Part shown: positions 35,176 through 44,539 of the stretch, piece after piece
How the letters are laid out: each line of letters starts with the position of its first letter
Numbering within the stretch: position 1 is the stretch's first letter
Source of the DNA: Paenibacillus mellifer
GTDB taxonomy: Bacteria > Bacillota > Bacilli > Paenibacillales > Paenibacillaceae
Length of the DNA: 64,000 nucleotides
NCBI RefSeq assembly: GCF_023195895.1
Contig: NZ_JALPRK010000006.1
Coordinates: 178,766-242,765, forward strand
Reading direction: 5' to 3'
The notes under the pieces: generated by a model
Databases searched by the model: none
Told to the model about the DNA's origin: nothing
The model's input: only the letters and a program-made list of their open reading frames with translations
Translations under genes and position numbers: made by a program

Positions 35176-36132
35176 ATGAAAAGGAAAGGGTTGCTACTCG
35201 CTTTATTCTCGGCCCTTCTTGTCCTCCTGACCGGTTGTAACCAACTGGCGGTGTTGAATCCGAAAGGTCCGGTGGCCAAGACCCAATCGCAAGTCATCAT
35301 TTTTTCTATTTTAACGATGGCGATTATTTTGCTGGTCGTTTACACGCTTTACATTTACATGTTAACGAAATATCGCGCCTCCAAAGCGGCTCCAGACTAT
35401 GAACCGCCGCATGTTGAAGGCAGCAAATGGCTGGAAATCACTTGGATTACGATTCCAATCATTATCGTGGCCGTCCTTTCGGTCGTGACCGTGCGCAGTA
35501 CTGCAGCTGTAGAAAAGGTGCCTGAAGGTTACGAGGATCAAAAACCACTTGTGATTTACGCGGCCTCGTCCAACTGGAAATGGCATTTTAGCTATCCGGA
35601 GGAAGGCATCGAAACCGTGAATTACGTGAACTTACCGACGAACCGTCCGGTCGAGTTCCGGCTGTATTCGTTCGGACCGATTACGAGCTTCTGGGTTCCG
35701 CAGCTGGCGGGACAGAAATATGCGATGAGCGATATGGTCAATACGCTGAACATCGTTGCCGAACATGAAGGCTCTTATATGGGCAAGAACTCTAACTTCT
35801 CGGGTGAGGGCTTCGCGCATATGGAATTCGAAGCGCTGGCCATGACGCCGTCCGAATATGACGACTGGGTTAAAGAAGTGAAGGACACCGCTTCTGAACT
35901 GACCGAACCGGAGTTTGACAAATTACTGGAGACCGCGCATGTCGGCCGCCAAACGTATACTTCGACCCATCTAGAGTTCCGCCCTGCACCGGAAGGGGAG
36001 AATGCCGGCCATCATCATGGCGGCGAGAACGGAGCAGCAGAGGAGTCCGAGCAGACACAGATGGATCATTCTACGATGGACCATTCCGATATGGACATGA
36101 CGGAATCCAGCGATCACGAAGCTCATAACTAG
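35176..36132 (+). CDS. qoxA: Cytochrome aa3 quinol oxidase subunit II with His/Met-rich tail
   Basis: The 318-residue lipoprotein (lipobox LLTGC near residue 16-20) has two membrane helices (about 36-60 and 85-105) and a cupredoxin domain. The CuA cysteines and the other ligands are absent in the region AEHEGSYMGKNSNFSGEGFAHM, so it takes electrons from quinol rather than cytochrome c. The C-terminal 40 residues are rich in His, Met and Asp (HHHGG, MDHSTMDHSDMDM), which looks like a copper-binding tail and is unusual for this subunit. It is the first gene of qoxABCD, about 3.3 kb before csoR-copZ-copA. Confidence 0.92.
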   Translation: MKRKGLLLALFSALLVLLTGCNQLAVLNPKGPVAKTQSQVIIFSILTMAIILLVVYTLYIYMLTKYRASKAAPDYEPPHVEGSKWLEITWITIPIIIVAVLSVVTVRSTAAVEKVPEGYEDQKPLVIYAASSNWKWHFSYPEEGIETVNYVNLPTNRPVEFRLYSFGPITSFWVPQLAGQKYAMSDMVNTLNIVAEHEGSYMGKNSNFSGEGFAHMEFEALAMTPSEYDDWVKEVKDTASELTEPEFDKLLETAHVGRQTYTSTHLEFRPAPEGENAGHHHGGENGAAEESEQTQMDHSTMDHSDMDMTESSDHEAHN

Positions 36133-36156
36133 TCAACGAGAAGGGAGAAGCTTAAC

Positions 36157-38130
36157 ATGAAATGGGACGAATTTTTCGTCACGGGTGAGCCGATGATTTA
36201 CGGCGCGATGGTTAGTATCGTGGTCGTCTCGTTGGCGATTCTCATCGGACTAACCTATTTTAAAAAATGGGGCTGGCTGTGGCGCGAATGGTTGACGACT
36301 GTCGACCACAAGCGAATCGGCATCATGTATATTATTGCAGCATTGATCATGTTATTCCGCGGCGGCGTAGATGCGCTGCTTATGCGGGCTCAGCTGGCGA
36401 TTCCGGAGAACGGATTGCTGGACGCGCAGCACTATAACGAAATTTTTACGACACACGGGGTCATTATGATCCTGTTTATGGCGATGCCATTTGTCGTCGG
36501 TTTGATGAACGTAGTCATTCCGCTGCAAATCGGCGCACGCGACGTTGCGTTTCCGCGACTGAACGCCGTCAGCTTCTGGTTGTTCTTCGCCGGAGCGATG
36601 CTGTTTAACATCTCCTTCGTCATCGGGGGCTCCCCGGATGCTGGATGGACGGCGTACTTCCCGCTGGCAAGCATCGAGTTCAGCCCAACGGTGGGCAACA
36701 ACTACTACTCGATCGCCATCCAGATTGCGGGGATCGGGACCCTGATGACGGCAGTGAACTTCCTGGTGACCATTCTGAAGATGCGTGCACCGGGGATGAA
36801 ACTGATGAAAATGCCGATGTTTACCTGGTCGGTGCTCATTACGAACGTCATTATCTTGTTTGCGTTCCCGGTACTGACCGTGGCGCTGGCGCTGATGATG
36901 TTCGACCGGCTGTTCGGCACGCAGTTCTTTACGATGGCCAACGGCGGGATGGATATGCTCTGGGCCAACCTGTTCTGGGTATGGGGACATCCGGAGGTTT
37001 ACATCGTGATTTTGCCGGCCTTCGGGATTTACAGTGAAGTCATTTCGACCTTCTCGCGCAAAAACCTGTATGGTTATAAATCCATGGTATGGAGTATGAT
37101 CATCATTTCCCTGCTGTCGTTTGTCGTATGGGCGCATCACTTCTATACGATGGGACACGGCGTGATGGTCAACGGGATCTTCTCGATCACGACGATGGCG
37201 ATTGCCGTTCCGACCGGGGTCAAGATCTTCAACTGGCTATTTACACTGCAAAAAGGGCGCATTGAATTTACAACGCCGATGCTGTATTCTCTTGCCTTTA
37301 TTCCGATCTTTACAATCGGCGGGGTGACGGGGGTTATGCTGGCGATGGCGAGCGCCGATTATCAGTACCATAATACGATGTTCCTGGTTGCGCATTTCCA
37401 CTATGTGCTAATTCCGGGGACGGTCTTCGCGGTTATCGCCGGGTTCTACTACTGGTTCCCGAAACTGTTCGGCTTCCGGCTGAACGACCGCCAAGGCAAA
37501 CTGGCCTTCTGGATTATCGCAATTAGCTTTAACGTTACATTCTTGCCGTTATTCTTCCTCGGCTTGAAAGGGATGACTCGGCGGATGTACACCTACTCGG
37601 AAAGCACGGGCTTTGGTCCGCTGAACCTGATCGCTTCGATCGGGGCCGTGGGGCTCGCCATCGGGTTTATCGTTCTGGTGTACAACATCTATTGGAGCTT
37701 CCGTTATGCAGAACGGGATACTACCGGGGATCCGTGGAATGCACGTACGCTGGAATGGAGCACGCATTCTCCGGTTCCGGAATACAACTTCGCGGTCGTA
37801 CCGAAGGTTGATTCGCTGGATGCGTTCTGGGAATCGAAGAAAAGCGGAAAACCGCTGTTTACGGATAAAATCGAAGAGATTCATATGCCAAACAACAGTG
37901 GTCAACCGTTTATCTTGGGCATGATTTTCATGTTCTTCGGATTCTTTATGGTCTTTAGCTGGTGGGTACCGGCGATCATTGCGGGCCTGGGAATTGTTGT
38001 CATGCTGGCGGTACGTTCGTTCGAACGCGACCACGGGCGTCACATTCCGGTCAGTGAAATTATCAAAACCGAGAAGGCTTTGTCTAGTCGGATGGATACG
38101 GATGCAGGATTGCGGGGTGAACACGCATGA
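36157..38130 (+). CDS. qoxB: Cytochrome aa3 quinol oxidase subunit I
   Basis: The 657-residue protein is the catalytic heme-copper subunit with about 14-15 membrane helices. The ligands are visible: heme a His in TTHGVIMILFMAMPF, CuB His and cross-linked Tyr in WGHPEVYIVILPAFG, the His pair in VWAHHFYTMGHG, and the heme His residues in VAHFHYVLIPG. It reduces oxygen and pumps protons. It overlaps qoxC by four bases. Confidence 0.96.
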   Translation: MKWDEFFVTGEPMIYGAMVSIVVVSLAILIGLTYFKKWGWLWREWLTTVDHKRIGIMYIIAALIMLFRGGVDALLMRAQLAIPENGLLDAQHYNEIFTTHGVIMILFMAMPFVVGLMNVVIPLQIGARDVAFPRLNAVSFWLFFAGAMLFNISFVIGGSPDAGWTAYFPLASIEFSPTVGNNYYSIAIQIAGIGTLMTAVNFLVTILKMRAPGMKLMKMPMFTWSVLITNVIILFAFPVLTVALALMMFDRLFGTQFFTMANGGMDMLWANLFWVWGHPEVYIVILPAFGIYSEVISTFSRKNLYGYKSMVWSMIIISLLSFVVWAHHFYTMGHGVMVNGIFSITTMAIAVPTGVKIFNWLFTLQKGRIEFTTPMLYSLAFIPIFTIGGVTGVMLAMASADYQYHNTMFLVAHFHYVLIPGTVFAVIAGFYYWFPKLFGFRLNDRQGKLAFWIIAISFNVTFLPLFFLGLKGMTRRMYTYSESTGFGPLNLIASIGAVGLAIGFIVLVYNIYWSFRYAERDTTGDPWNARTLEWSTHSPVPEYNFAVVPKVDSLDAFWESKKSGKPLFTDKIEEIHMPNNSGQPFILGMIFMFFGFFMVFSWWVPAIIAGLGIVVMLAVRSFERDHGRHIPVSEIIKTEKALSSRMDTDAGLRGEHA

Positions 38131-38723
38131 AAGTAGATCATACTTTGCCTTTGGAATATCAAACGGAAGAGAACAGTAACCGGGTCCTCGGGTTCTGGCT
38201 GTTCCTGGGCGCAGAAATCGTACTCTTCGCCACACTGTTCTCGGTGTATCTGACTCTGTGGAATCGAACCGGAAGCGGGCCGAACGGAGCGGAGATCTTT
38301 GAAATCGGACCGGTTCTGGGTGAAACGTTCCTGTTGCTGACCAGCAGCTTTACCTGCGGGCTGGCGGTACACAGTATGCGTCTTGGGCTGAAAAAACCGT
38401 TTATGGCTTTCTTCGGCATCACATTGCTGATGGGCCTCGGGTTCCTCGGCATCGAAATTACCGAGTTTGTCACGTACGTTCATGAAGACGCAACGATCCA
38501 AACGAGCGCATTTCTGTCGAGCTTGTTCGTCCTGCTTGGCACGCACGGCGCCCACGTGACGATGGGTCTGCTGTGGGGCGGCGGGCTGATGATTCAGGTG
38601 AAACGCGAAGGATTTACCCATGATACGGCGAATAAATCGTTTATTTTCTCGCTGTACTGGCACTTCCTCGACGTCGTCTGGATCTTCATCTTCAGCTTCG
38701 TATACTTGAAAGGACTGATGTGA
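38127..38723 (+). CDS. qoxC: Cytochrome aa3 quinol oxidase subunit III
   Basis: The 198-residue protein has five membrane helices and the subunit III motifs LGFWLFLGAEIVLFATLF, GTHGAHVTMGLLWGG and YWHFLDVVWIFIFSFVYL. Its ATG overlaps the qoxB stop and qoxD starts one base after its stop. Confidence 0.94.
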   Translation: MKVDHTLPLEYQTEENSNRVLGFWLFLGAEIVLFATLFSVYLTLWNRTGSGPNGAEIFEIGPVLGETFLLLTSSFTCGLAVHSMRLGLKKPFMAFFGITLLMGLGFLGIEITEFVTYVHEDATIQTSAFLSSLFVLLGTHGAHVTMGLLWGGGLMIQVKREGFTHDTANKSFIFSLYWHFLDVVWIFIFSFVYLKGLM

Positions 38724-38724
38724 C

Positions 38725-39009
38725 ATGAAAAAACTGTTCCCGATTCAGCACGTTATGGGATATGTGTTCTCACTGATCCTTTCTGCCGTAGCGCTGTCTG
38801 TGGTTTTCTGGGATATGTCGGTTGGCGTCGGCATGACGATCCTGCTGGTCTGCGCGGCCATTCAGATGTCGGTTCAGCTCTTCCTGTTCATGCACATCGG
38901 CGAGAACCGCAGCAAAGGCGCGTTGTATGCCAACCTCGTATACGCCTTGTTCGTTGGGCTGGTTACCGTGTTCGGTACCTTGCTGACGATGATCTGGGGT
39001 TATCAGTAA
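38725..39009 (+). CDS. qoxD: Cytochrome aa3 quinol oxidase subunit IV
   Basis: The 94-residue protein has three membrane helices and the subunit IV features HVMGYVFSLILSAVAL and QLFLFMHIGENR. It stabilises the oxidase complex and ends the qox operon before a strong terminator. Confidence 0.93.
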   Translation: MKKLFPIQHVMGYVFSLILSAVALSVVFWDMSVGVGMTILLVCAAIQMSVQLFLFMHIGENRSKGALYANLVYALFVGLVTVFGTLLTMIWGYQ

Positions 39010-39030
39010 GAGCATAGTTCGTGTTAGGAG

Positions 39031-39066
39031 AAACCCGTTGTCACGTCATCGTGGCAGCGGGTTTTT
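39031..39066 (+). terminator. Intrinsic terminator after qoxD
   Basis: AAACCCGTTGTCACG pairs with CGTGGCAGCGGGTTT (one or two G.T pairs), followed by T. Confidence 0.9.
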
Positions 39067-39188
39067 TGGCGTTGGCGGGGTACGCTAGGTACAAAGATTG
39101 GCTTTATCCAAGGTGGGAGTAATACCGTTATCGAGCGGTCGGTGGACTGACAAGGGAGGGGGGAATGACCCATGACCCGACAGTGCTC

Positions 39189-39371
39189 TAACGGACCGTA
39201 GAGCCGTTATTATACGTCCACAAGCATCATTTGTGCGCTAACGGACACCACGGCCGTTATTTTGCGATACCCGCGTTGGAGAGGTCTCTTTTCTGCCCAA
39301 TAAGGTCTGCTCGGTCCATTAGCACGGGAAATGAGGCGGGAAATGACAAATAAGGTCTCTGGTGTCCGTTA
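39189..39371. repeat. 183-bp four-unit palindromic intergenic element, copy B
   Basis: Units at 39189-39213 (+), 39239-39263 (+), 39297-39321 (-) and 39347-39371 (-) fit TAACGGA-N8-[CA]C[GT]TTATTTG with small changes. The 50-bp pitch, dyad centre (39280) and 183-bp length are identical to those of copy A. The 3-4 spacer resembles the complement of the 1-2 spacer of copies at 63466 and 63772 (GGGAAAT twice), suggesting insertion in the other orientation. It lies between the qoxD terminator and the csoR promoter. Confidence 0.85.
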
Positions 39372-39400
39372 CGTTTCGAAAAAAGTTTTCTCAGAACTAC

Positions 39401-39430
39401 TTTACATACCCCATGGGGGTATATTATAAT
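39401..39430 (+). promoter_or_regulatory. csoR promoter with CsoR operator
   Basis: TTTACA at 39401-39406 and TATAAT at 39425-39430 are 18 bases apart. Between them lies ATACCCCATGGGGGTAT at 39406-39422, the GC-tract palindrome bound by apo-CsoR. Copper binding would release the repressor. Confidence 0.85.
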
Positions 39431-39474
39431 GAGCTTACCACAGCAAACCACGCTGGTTTAGAAAGGAGAGACGT

Positions 39475-39843
39475 ATGGCGAAAGTTGAGGGGCATGAACA
39501 TCCGACGTCTGCGCACTGCGAGGAGCATTGCGAAGGACATCACGTAACGGAGAATGGCAAGCTAGTGCGGCACAGCCACCATTCGGAAGCGATGAAGAGC
39601 AATCTGACCAGCCGATTGAACCGGATTGAAGGGCAAATCCGCGGAATCAAAGGGCTGATTGAGAGAGATACTTACTGTGACGATGTGCTGAATCAGATCG
39701 CCGCCGTGCAATCCGCGCTGAACAGTGTGGGTCGGCTGCTGCTGGAGGGACATATGAAGAGCTGTGTGATCGAACGAATTCAAGCGGGTGAGACAGAAGT
39801 GCTCGACGAGCTGCTGGTCACGGTCAACAAGCTCATGAAATAA
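39475..39843 (+). CDS. csoR: Copper-sensing transcriptional repressor CsoR
   Basis: The 122-residue all-helical protein has RLNRIEGQIRGIKGLIERDTYC followed by the copper ligands Cys68, His93 and Cys97 (TYCDDVL, EGHMKSC). The spacing of 25 and 4 matches the Cys-His-Cys site of known CsoR proteins. The N terminus is unusually rich in His and Cys (HEHPTSAHCEEHCEGHH) and may hold more metal. It starts the csoR-copZ-copA cluster behind a GAAAGGAGA site. Confidence 0.93.
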   Translation: MAKVEGHEHPTSAHCEEHCEGHHVTENGKLVRHSHHSEAMKSNLTSRLNRIEGQIRGIKGLIERDTYCDDVLNQIAAVQSALNSVGRLLLEGHMKSCVIERIQAGETEVLDELLVTVNKLMK

Positions 39844-39849
39844 CAGCGG

Positions 39850-39864
39850 AACCCCCGGGGGGTA
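39850..39864. promoter_or_regulatory. CsoR-operator-like palindrome before copZ
   Basis: AACCCCCGGGGGGTA is a G/C-tract palindrome similar to the csoR operator, about 45 bases before copZ. It could give local copper control of copZ. Confidence 0.6.
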
Positions 39865-39909
39865 CGCTGCAAGGTTAGGCCATTATTGATATCATAGGAG
39901 GAACTAACG

Positions 39910-40110
39910 ATGCAAAATATTACGTTAAACGTGGAAGGCATGTCCTGCAATCATTGTGTGAAGTCGGTAGAAGGAGCGGTATCCGGACTTGGCGCTACAG
40001 GGAAAGTCGACTTGGCCTCTAAGAAAGTAGATGTGACTTTTGATGAAACGAAAGTGACAGTAGAGCAAATTAAAGAAGCGATTGAAGATCAAGGATACGA
40101 CGTCGTTTAA
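39910..40110 (+). CDS. copZ: Copper chaperone CopZ
   Basis: The 66-residue single HMA domain has the copper motif GMSCNHC (Cys13 and Cys16). It carries Cu(I) in the cytoplasm to the CopA ATPase. An AGGAGG site precedes it. The length is normal for the family. Confidence 0.95.
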   Translation: MQNITLNVEGMSCNHCVKSVEGAVSGLGATGKVDLASKKVDVTFDETKVTVEQIKEAIEDQGYDVV

Positions 40111-40211
40111 TCCGGTGCGGCGGTTCGTGGGACTGGGGTGCGGCCTTCGCCTTGCGTCTCAGTCCAGGAATGCTGCAATCCCGGAGGGTGAACATTTCGT
40201 TCGCGCCCCAT

Positions 40212-40228
40212 ATACCCCCTAGGGGTAC
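40212..40228. promoter_or_regulatory. CsoR operator before copA
   Basis: ATACCCCCTAGGGGTAC is a near-perfect palindrome of the CsoR type, about 35 bases before the copA start. It is the third such site in the cluster. Confidence 0.8.
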
Positions 40229-40262
40229 TTAATTTATTGGTTTTTGATATGGAGGAATCGTC

Positions 40263-42497
40263 ATGGAGAATGCATTGCCAATTGGCAGCGGGGATCAGGA
40301 TCAAACGACGCTGCAAATTACCGGGATGACCTGCGCCGCTTGCGCCGCCCGGATCGAGAAAGGACTTAATCGGTTGCCCGGGGTCGAGCAGGCAAACGTT
40401 AATCTGGCTCTCGAAACCGCACAGGTGCGTTTCGAGTCAACTCAAGTCTCGCTGGATCAAATCATCGAGAAAGTGAGCCAGTTAGGTTACGGCGCGGTGT
40501 TGAAACCATCCGAGCAGGAGTCCGAGGATATCCGTACGCGGGAAGTCCGCAAGCAGCGAAATAAGCTGATTGTTTCGGCGGTGCTGGCATTCCCGCTGCT
40601 GTGGGCGATGGCCGGGCATTTTTCCTTCACCTCGTGGATCTGGACGCCGGAATTGTTCATGAACCCGTGGTTCCAGCTCGTGTTGGCGACGCCGGTGCAG
40701 TTCATCATCGGACGCGGGTTTTACGTCGGAGCTTACAAGGCGTTGCGCAACCGAAGTGCAAACATGGACGTTCTGGTGGCATTGGGGACGTCGGCTGCGT
40801 ATTTTTACAGTTTGTATTTGAGCCTGGATTCTTTATCGATGCCTCACGGGCATACCCCCCAGCTGTATTATGAAACGAGCTCGATCCTAATTACGTTGAT
40901 TTTGCTCGGCAAATGGTTCGAAGCGTTAGCTAAAGGTCGTTCTTCTCAGGCGATCAAAACGCTGATGGGGCTGCAGGCCAAAACGGCGCTCGTCCTTAAA
41001 GACGGTGTTGAGACCGAGGTGCTAATCGAAGCGGTTGTCCCGGGCGACGTGCTGATCGTGAAGCCGGGCGAGAAGATCCCGGTCGACGGTTTGGTGGTCG
41101 GCGGCGCTTCGTCGGTGGATGAATCGATGTTGACCGGGGAGAGCATTCCGGTAGAGAAGAAGGAGGGCGACGCGGTAATCGGCGCGACCGTCAACAAACA
41201 CGGCGTGCTGCGTGTTCAGGCGGCCAAGGTTGGCAGCGAAACCGCACTGGCACAAATCATTCGCGTCGTCGAAGAGGCGCAAGGCTCGAAAGCGCCGATT
41301 CAGCGGGTGGCGGATGTGATCTCCGGGATTTTTGTCCCGATCGTGGTCGGGATTGCCGTGGTCACGTTTTTGGTGTGGTTTTTCTTCGTGGCGCCAGGAA
41401 GCTTCGCCGAAGCGCTGGAAAAGGCGATCGCCGTACTGGTCATCGCGTGCCCTTGCGCGCTGGGGCTGGCGACGCCTACGTCGATTATGGCCGGGTCCGG
41501 ACGGGCCGCGGAGTACGGCATCTTGTTTAAGGGCGGCGAGCATCTCGAGGCCGCCCAAGGGCTGCAAGCGATCGTGCTGGATAAGACCGGCACGATCACG
41601 CGGGGGCAGCCGGAGCTGCGGGAAGTCGTCCCGGCCGAGGGCTGGGACGACGCGGCATTGCTCCGGCTCGTCGGCGCCGCCGAGCGCGGCTCCGAGCATC
41701 CGCTGGCGGATGCTCTGGTGGCCGGGGCGCGGGCGCGCGCCCTGGAGCTGCCCGAGGCAACCGCTTTTGAAGCGGTTCCCGGGCACGGGATTGCGGCGGT
41801 CGTGGAGGACCGCCGGGTGCTCGCCGGCACGCGCCGCCTGATGGCGCGTGAAGGCGTCGACGTCGCCGCCGCGGAGACCGGCATGGCCGCGCTGGAAGCG
41901 GCCGGCCAAACCGTGCTGCTCGTGGCGGTGGACGGCGTTTACGCCGGCATGGTCGCCGTGAGCGACACTGTGAAGGAGACGTCCAAAGCCGCGGTGGCGC
42001 GGCTGAAGGAGATGGGCCTTCACTTGGTCATGATCACCGGCGACAACGTACGCACGGCCAAGGCGATCGCCGCCGAAGTCGGGATCGACGAGGTGCTGGC
42101 CGAGGTGCTGCCGGAAGGTAAAGCCGACGAAGTGAAAAAGCTGCAGGCCCGCGGCCTGAAGACAGCGATGGTTGGCGACGGCATCAATGATGCCCCGGCG
42201 CTGGCCGTAGCCGACGTGGGGATCGCCATCGGCACGGGCACCGACGTGGCCATGGAGGCCGCCGACGTGACGTTGATGCGCGGCGACCTGGAAGGCGTGC
42301 CGGACGCGATCGCCATGAGCAAGCGCACGATGGGCAACATCAAGCAGAACCTGTTCTGGGCGCTCGCCTACAACACGATTGGTATCCCGGTAGCGGCCGC
42401 AGGGTTCTTGGCTCCATGGCTGGCCGGCGCGGCGATGGCGCTGAGTTCGGTTTCGGTGGTGCTGAATGCGCTCCGCTTGCAACGGGTGAAGCTCTAA
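40263..42497 (+). CDS. copA: Copper-exporting P1B-type ATPase CopA
   Basis: The 744-residue pump has one N-terminal HMA domain ([15 protein letters not shown], Cys24 and Cys27), eight membrane helices with the Cu motif [11 protein letters not shown] near residue 396, phosphorylation motif DKTGTITRG near 440, and [10 protein letters not shown] near 638. The family member of Bacillus subtilis has two HMA domains, so this is the shorter form. Codon use becomes very G/C-rich in the ATP-binding domain. It expels Cu(I) supplied by CopZ. Confidence 0.96.
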   Translation: MENALPIGSGDQDQTTLQITGMTCAACAARIEKGLNRLPGVEQANVNLALETAQVRFESTQVSLDQIIEKVSQLGYGAVLKPSEQESEDIRTREVRKQRNKLIVSAVLAFPLLWAMAGHFSFTSWIWTPELFMNPWFQLVLATPVQFIIGRGFYVGAYKALRNRSANMDVLVALGTSAAYFYSLYLSLDSLSMPHGHTPQLYYETSSILITLILLGKWFEALAKGRSSQAIKTLMGLQAKTALVLKDGVETEVLIEAVVPGDVLIVKPGEKIPVDGLVVGGASSVDESMLTGESIPVEKKEGDAVIGATVNKHGVLRVQAAKVGSETALAQIIRVVEEAQGSKAPIQRVADVISGIFVPIVVGIAVVTFLVWFFFVAPGSFAEALEKAIAVLVIACPCALGLATPTSIMAGSGRAAEYGILFKGGEHLEAAQGLQAIVLDKTGTITRGQPELREVVPAEGWDDAALLRLVGAAERGSEHPLADALVAGARARALELPEATAFEAVPGHGIAAVVEDRRVLAGTRRLMAREGVDVAAAETGMAALEAAGQTVLLVAVDGVYAGMVAVSDTVKETSKAAVARLKEMGLHLVMITGDNVRTAKAIAAEVGIDEVLAEVLPEGKADEVKKLQARGLKTAMVGDGINDAPALAVADVGIAIGTGTDVAMEAADVTLMRGDLEGVPDAIAMSKRTMGNIKQNLFWALAYNTIGIPVAAAGFLAPWLAGAAMALSSVSVVLNALRLQRVKL

Positions 42498-42500
42498 AAT

Positions 42501-42562
42501 AACAAGCCTTCAGGAGCAAGGTTCCGGGTTGATCCGGGCTTGCACCGTGAAGGCTTGTTTTT
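42501..42562. terminator. Bidirectional terminator after copA
   Basis: AACAAGCCTTCA (42501-42512) pairs with its complement at 42548-42559, with a smaller internal hairpin, then T-rich. It faces the convergent gene at 42567. Confidence 0.85.
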
Positions 42563-42566
42563 TGTG

Positions 42567-43184
42567 CTATTTGTGCGAGTGGGGTTGTGAATCCCCAATG
42601 ATCCCTTGTTCCTCCAAGGCGAAGATCATTTTCTTCAACAGCTCGACGGAAGCCGCGATGGCAGGCACGTCGGGCTTTTTGAACTTTTCCGTACAGGTTA
42701 ATGTGGCGCGTCCGTTCTTGATCCGTAATCGAACATGCACTTTGGGATGAAGGTCCAGCAGCTCCTCAAGACCTTCGTGCTTCAGCACCGACCGCAGCAG
42801 ACTGGGATGGGAAGCCTTGGCCTGAAACCGCTTGTTCATGGCGGAGTTCGGGAGTGGCGTCTCCCGGAGCCCGCCGGTTAACCAGGCTAAGAGATGACGT
42901 TTGGCTGAAAATAAAATGAACTCCAGCTTGCGGCGCGGCCGGTAACTGTATTTCACGGAGATAACGTACTCATTACCGGATGAGTCGTTACTCGGGTCGG
43001 TGATCGCCACCTCGCAGTTGCCGAAGCTGTGGGGGAGCGGCATGCGCACATGCTGCCCCTTGTACTTCCAGCTGTTGAAATTCCCGGCGACATAGGCTGC
43101 TCCGGAGGTTCTGGCATACTCCTTCAGCAGGGCTGTCGACTTGGATTCCCACCATGGCTTACGAATTTCTTTCGTCTGAGTCAT
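42567..43184 (-). CDS. Protein of unknown function in an SPFH operon
   Basis: The 205-residue protein is not recognised. It is basic, with no signal peptide or membrane helix. It shows WWESKSTALLKEYARTSGAAYVAGNF, a beta-rich middle (EYVISVKYSYRPRRKLEFILFS) and a helical C terminus ending in His (SQPHSHK). The ATG at 43184 follows AAGGAGGAGG and lies inside the end of the ribbon-helix-helix gene, so the two overlap by 26 bases and are coupled. The order SPFH protein, RHH protein, unknown protein suggests a shared job at the membrane, but the function is unknown. Confidence 0.75.
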   Translation of the reverse strand: MTQTKEIRKPWWESKSTALLKEYARTSGAAYVAGNFNSWKYKGQHVRMPLPHSFGNCEVAITDPSNDSSGNEYVISVKYSYRPRRKLEFILFSAKRHLLAWLTGGLRETPLPNSAMNKRFQAKASHPSLLRSVLKHEGLEELLDLHPKVHVRLRIKNGRATLTCTEKFKKPDVPAIAASVELLKKMIFALEEQGIIGDSQPHSHK

Positions 43185-43365
43185 GCTTCTCCTCCTCCTT
43201 GCCCGGCGCCCGGGTGGAAGGCAGTCTTCCCTCACGGCGCAAAGCTTCTCGCAGCAGGTATTCGATATGACCATTCACGCTTCGGAATTCGTCCGCTGCC
43301 CAGCGTTCCAAAGCCTGATAGAGAGTCGGGTCAAGGCGAAGTGGGAAGCTCTTCTTGCTGGCCAT
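43159..43365 (-). CDS. Ribbon-helix-helix (Arc/CopG-like) protein
   Basis: The 68-residue protein has an RHH fold: a strand FPLRLDPTLYQALERWA, then EFRSVNGHIEYLLREAL, followed by a charged disordered tail. The fold usually binds DNA as a dimer and is found in antitoxins and small repressors. It lies between an SPFH gene and the unknown gene and may autoregulate the operon. No toxin was recognised among its neighbours. Confidence 0.8.
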   Translation of the reverse strand: MASKKSFPLRLDPTLYQALERWAADEFRSVNGHIEYLLREALRREGRLPSTRAPGKEEEKHDSDERNS

Positions 43366-43384
43366 CGTGAATGGATGCCCCTAA

Positions 43385-44239
43385 TCAGTACAACGTGCTG
43401 GCGTTGATGACCGGCTGGGCGGAACGGTCGGATACGACGGCGACGAGCAGGTTGTTGATCATCGCGGCTTTGCGTTCGTCGTCCAGCTCGACAACCTGGC
43501 CGGCTTGCAGCCGTTCGATGGCCATTTGCACCATGGTGACGGCGCCGTCGACGATTTTCTCGCGGGCTGCGATGATGGCTTCGGCTTGCTGACGCTGCAG
43601 CATTGCGCTGGCGATCTCGGTCGAATAGGCCAGGTGCGTCAGACGCGACTCGATGATTTTAACCCCGGCGATGGCCAGACGGTTTTGCAATTCGCCGGTC
43701 AGCTCCAGTGCAATCTCTTCCGTATTGGCACGGAGGGAGAATCCGACGTCATCCAACTGGTCGTACGGATATTTGCTGGCAACATGTCGCAGCGCGGCTT
43801 CACTTTGGATTTCGACGAAGGTTTCGTATTCGTCCACTTCAAACAGCGCTTTGGCGGAGTCGACGACCGAGAACACCACGACCGTAGCGATTTCAATCGG
43901 GTTCCCGTTGACATCGTTGACTTTCAGCTTGGCGCTGTTGAAGTTCCGAACGCGCAGCGACACTTTCTTGCGAGTCGAGAACGGAATCGCCAGATAGAAA
44001 CCGTTCTTCCGGATGACGCCAAGATAACGGCCGAAGAAGGTGACCACTGCCGATTGATTTGGCTGCACGGTCGTCAGACCGGTCAAAAGCACGAGAGCGA
44101 TAACGCAGGAGAGCACTCCGCCCGCAATCGGCACGGCCTCGTTTAGCGTAATAAGGTAAACCCCCAACGCGGCAAATCCCAAAATAAACAGCAGGGCGAC
44201 AAAACCGTTCAGGTACGAAATCTCTTTTTCTTTCATCAT
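43385..44239 (-). CDS. SPFH-domain membrane protein
   Basis: The 284-residue protein has two N-terminal membrane helices (about 10-50), an SPFH domain ([59 protein letters not shown]) and a helical C terminus ([22 protein letters not shown]). It is distinct from the stomatin-like protein at 15041, with no long coiled coil. The ATG at 44239 is nine bases after AAGGAG; the in-frame GTG at 44248 is too close to that site. It is first in a three-gene operon. Confidence 0.87.
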   Translation of the reverse strand: MMKEKEISYLNGFVALLFILGFAALGVYLITLNEAVPIAGGVLSCVIALVLLTGLTTVQPNQSAVVTFFGRYLGVIRKNGFYLAIPFSTRKKVSLRVRNFNSAKLKVNDVNGNPIEIATVVVFSVVDSAKALFEVDEYETFVEIQSEAALRHVASKYPYDQLDDVGFSLRANTEEIALELTGELQNRLAIAGVKIIESRLTHLAYSTEIASAMLQRQQAEAIIAAREKIVDGAVTMVQMAIERLQAGQVVELDDERKAAMINNLLVAVVSDRSAQPVINASTLY

Positions 44240-44268
44240 GAATGACACTCCTTCAACTGCATATTGAA

Positions 44269-44297
44269 TTGATACTGTTATGATATCACTTTTTCAA
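44269..44297 (-). promoter_or_regulatory. Promoter of the SPFH operon
   Basis: On the minus strand TTGAAA (44297-44292) and TATCAA (44274-44269) are 17 bases apart, a SigA-like promoter about 30 bases before the start codon. Confidence 0.55.
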
Positions 44298-44539
44298 TAT
44301 ATTGTAAATAGGCAACAAGAGAGGCGAAACAGAAGAAGTTAAGGGTTGGAGAGATAGAGTGGACGGAGGAGATTTGTTGGGTAGTTGGAGGAGGTTTGTA
44401 GAGTGCTTGGAGGGGATGGAGGATAGGGGGAGCGTATTTAGGACTAATTGAGGTTTTGGTGGGAGAGGCGAATGGAGCGTTACCCGGCTGATTGTTAGTG
44501 ATGGGGCGAGTGGCGAGTAACTCGAGTTATTTTGAGCTA

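Noticed and set aside
36352..37158. 268-residue open frame opposite qoxB
   Set aside because: Antisense shadow with Arg/His/Gln-rich composition and no domain.
35176..39009. Cytochrome c oxidase (ctaCDEF)
   Set aside because: Subunit II lacks the CuA cysteines and a cytochrome c domain, so a quinol oxidase fits better.
41022..42482. 486-residue open frame opposite copA
   Set aside because: A shadow frame caused by high G+C at third positions; very rich in His and Arg, with no ribosome binding site.
43159..43365. Toxin-antitoxin module
   Set aside because: The RHH protein looks antitoxin-like, but the overlapping 205-residue protein is larger than usual toxins and has no toxin motif, and the upstream partner is an SPFH protein.
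44340..44470. G-quadruplex-forming tract
   Set aside because: Many GG and GGGG runs occur, but spacing is irregular and no clear four-tract motif of three or more G was found.
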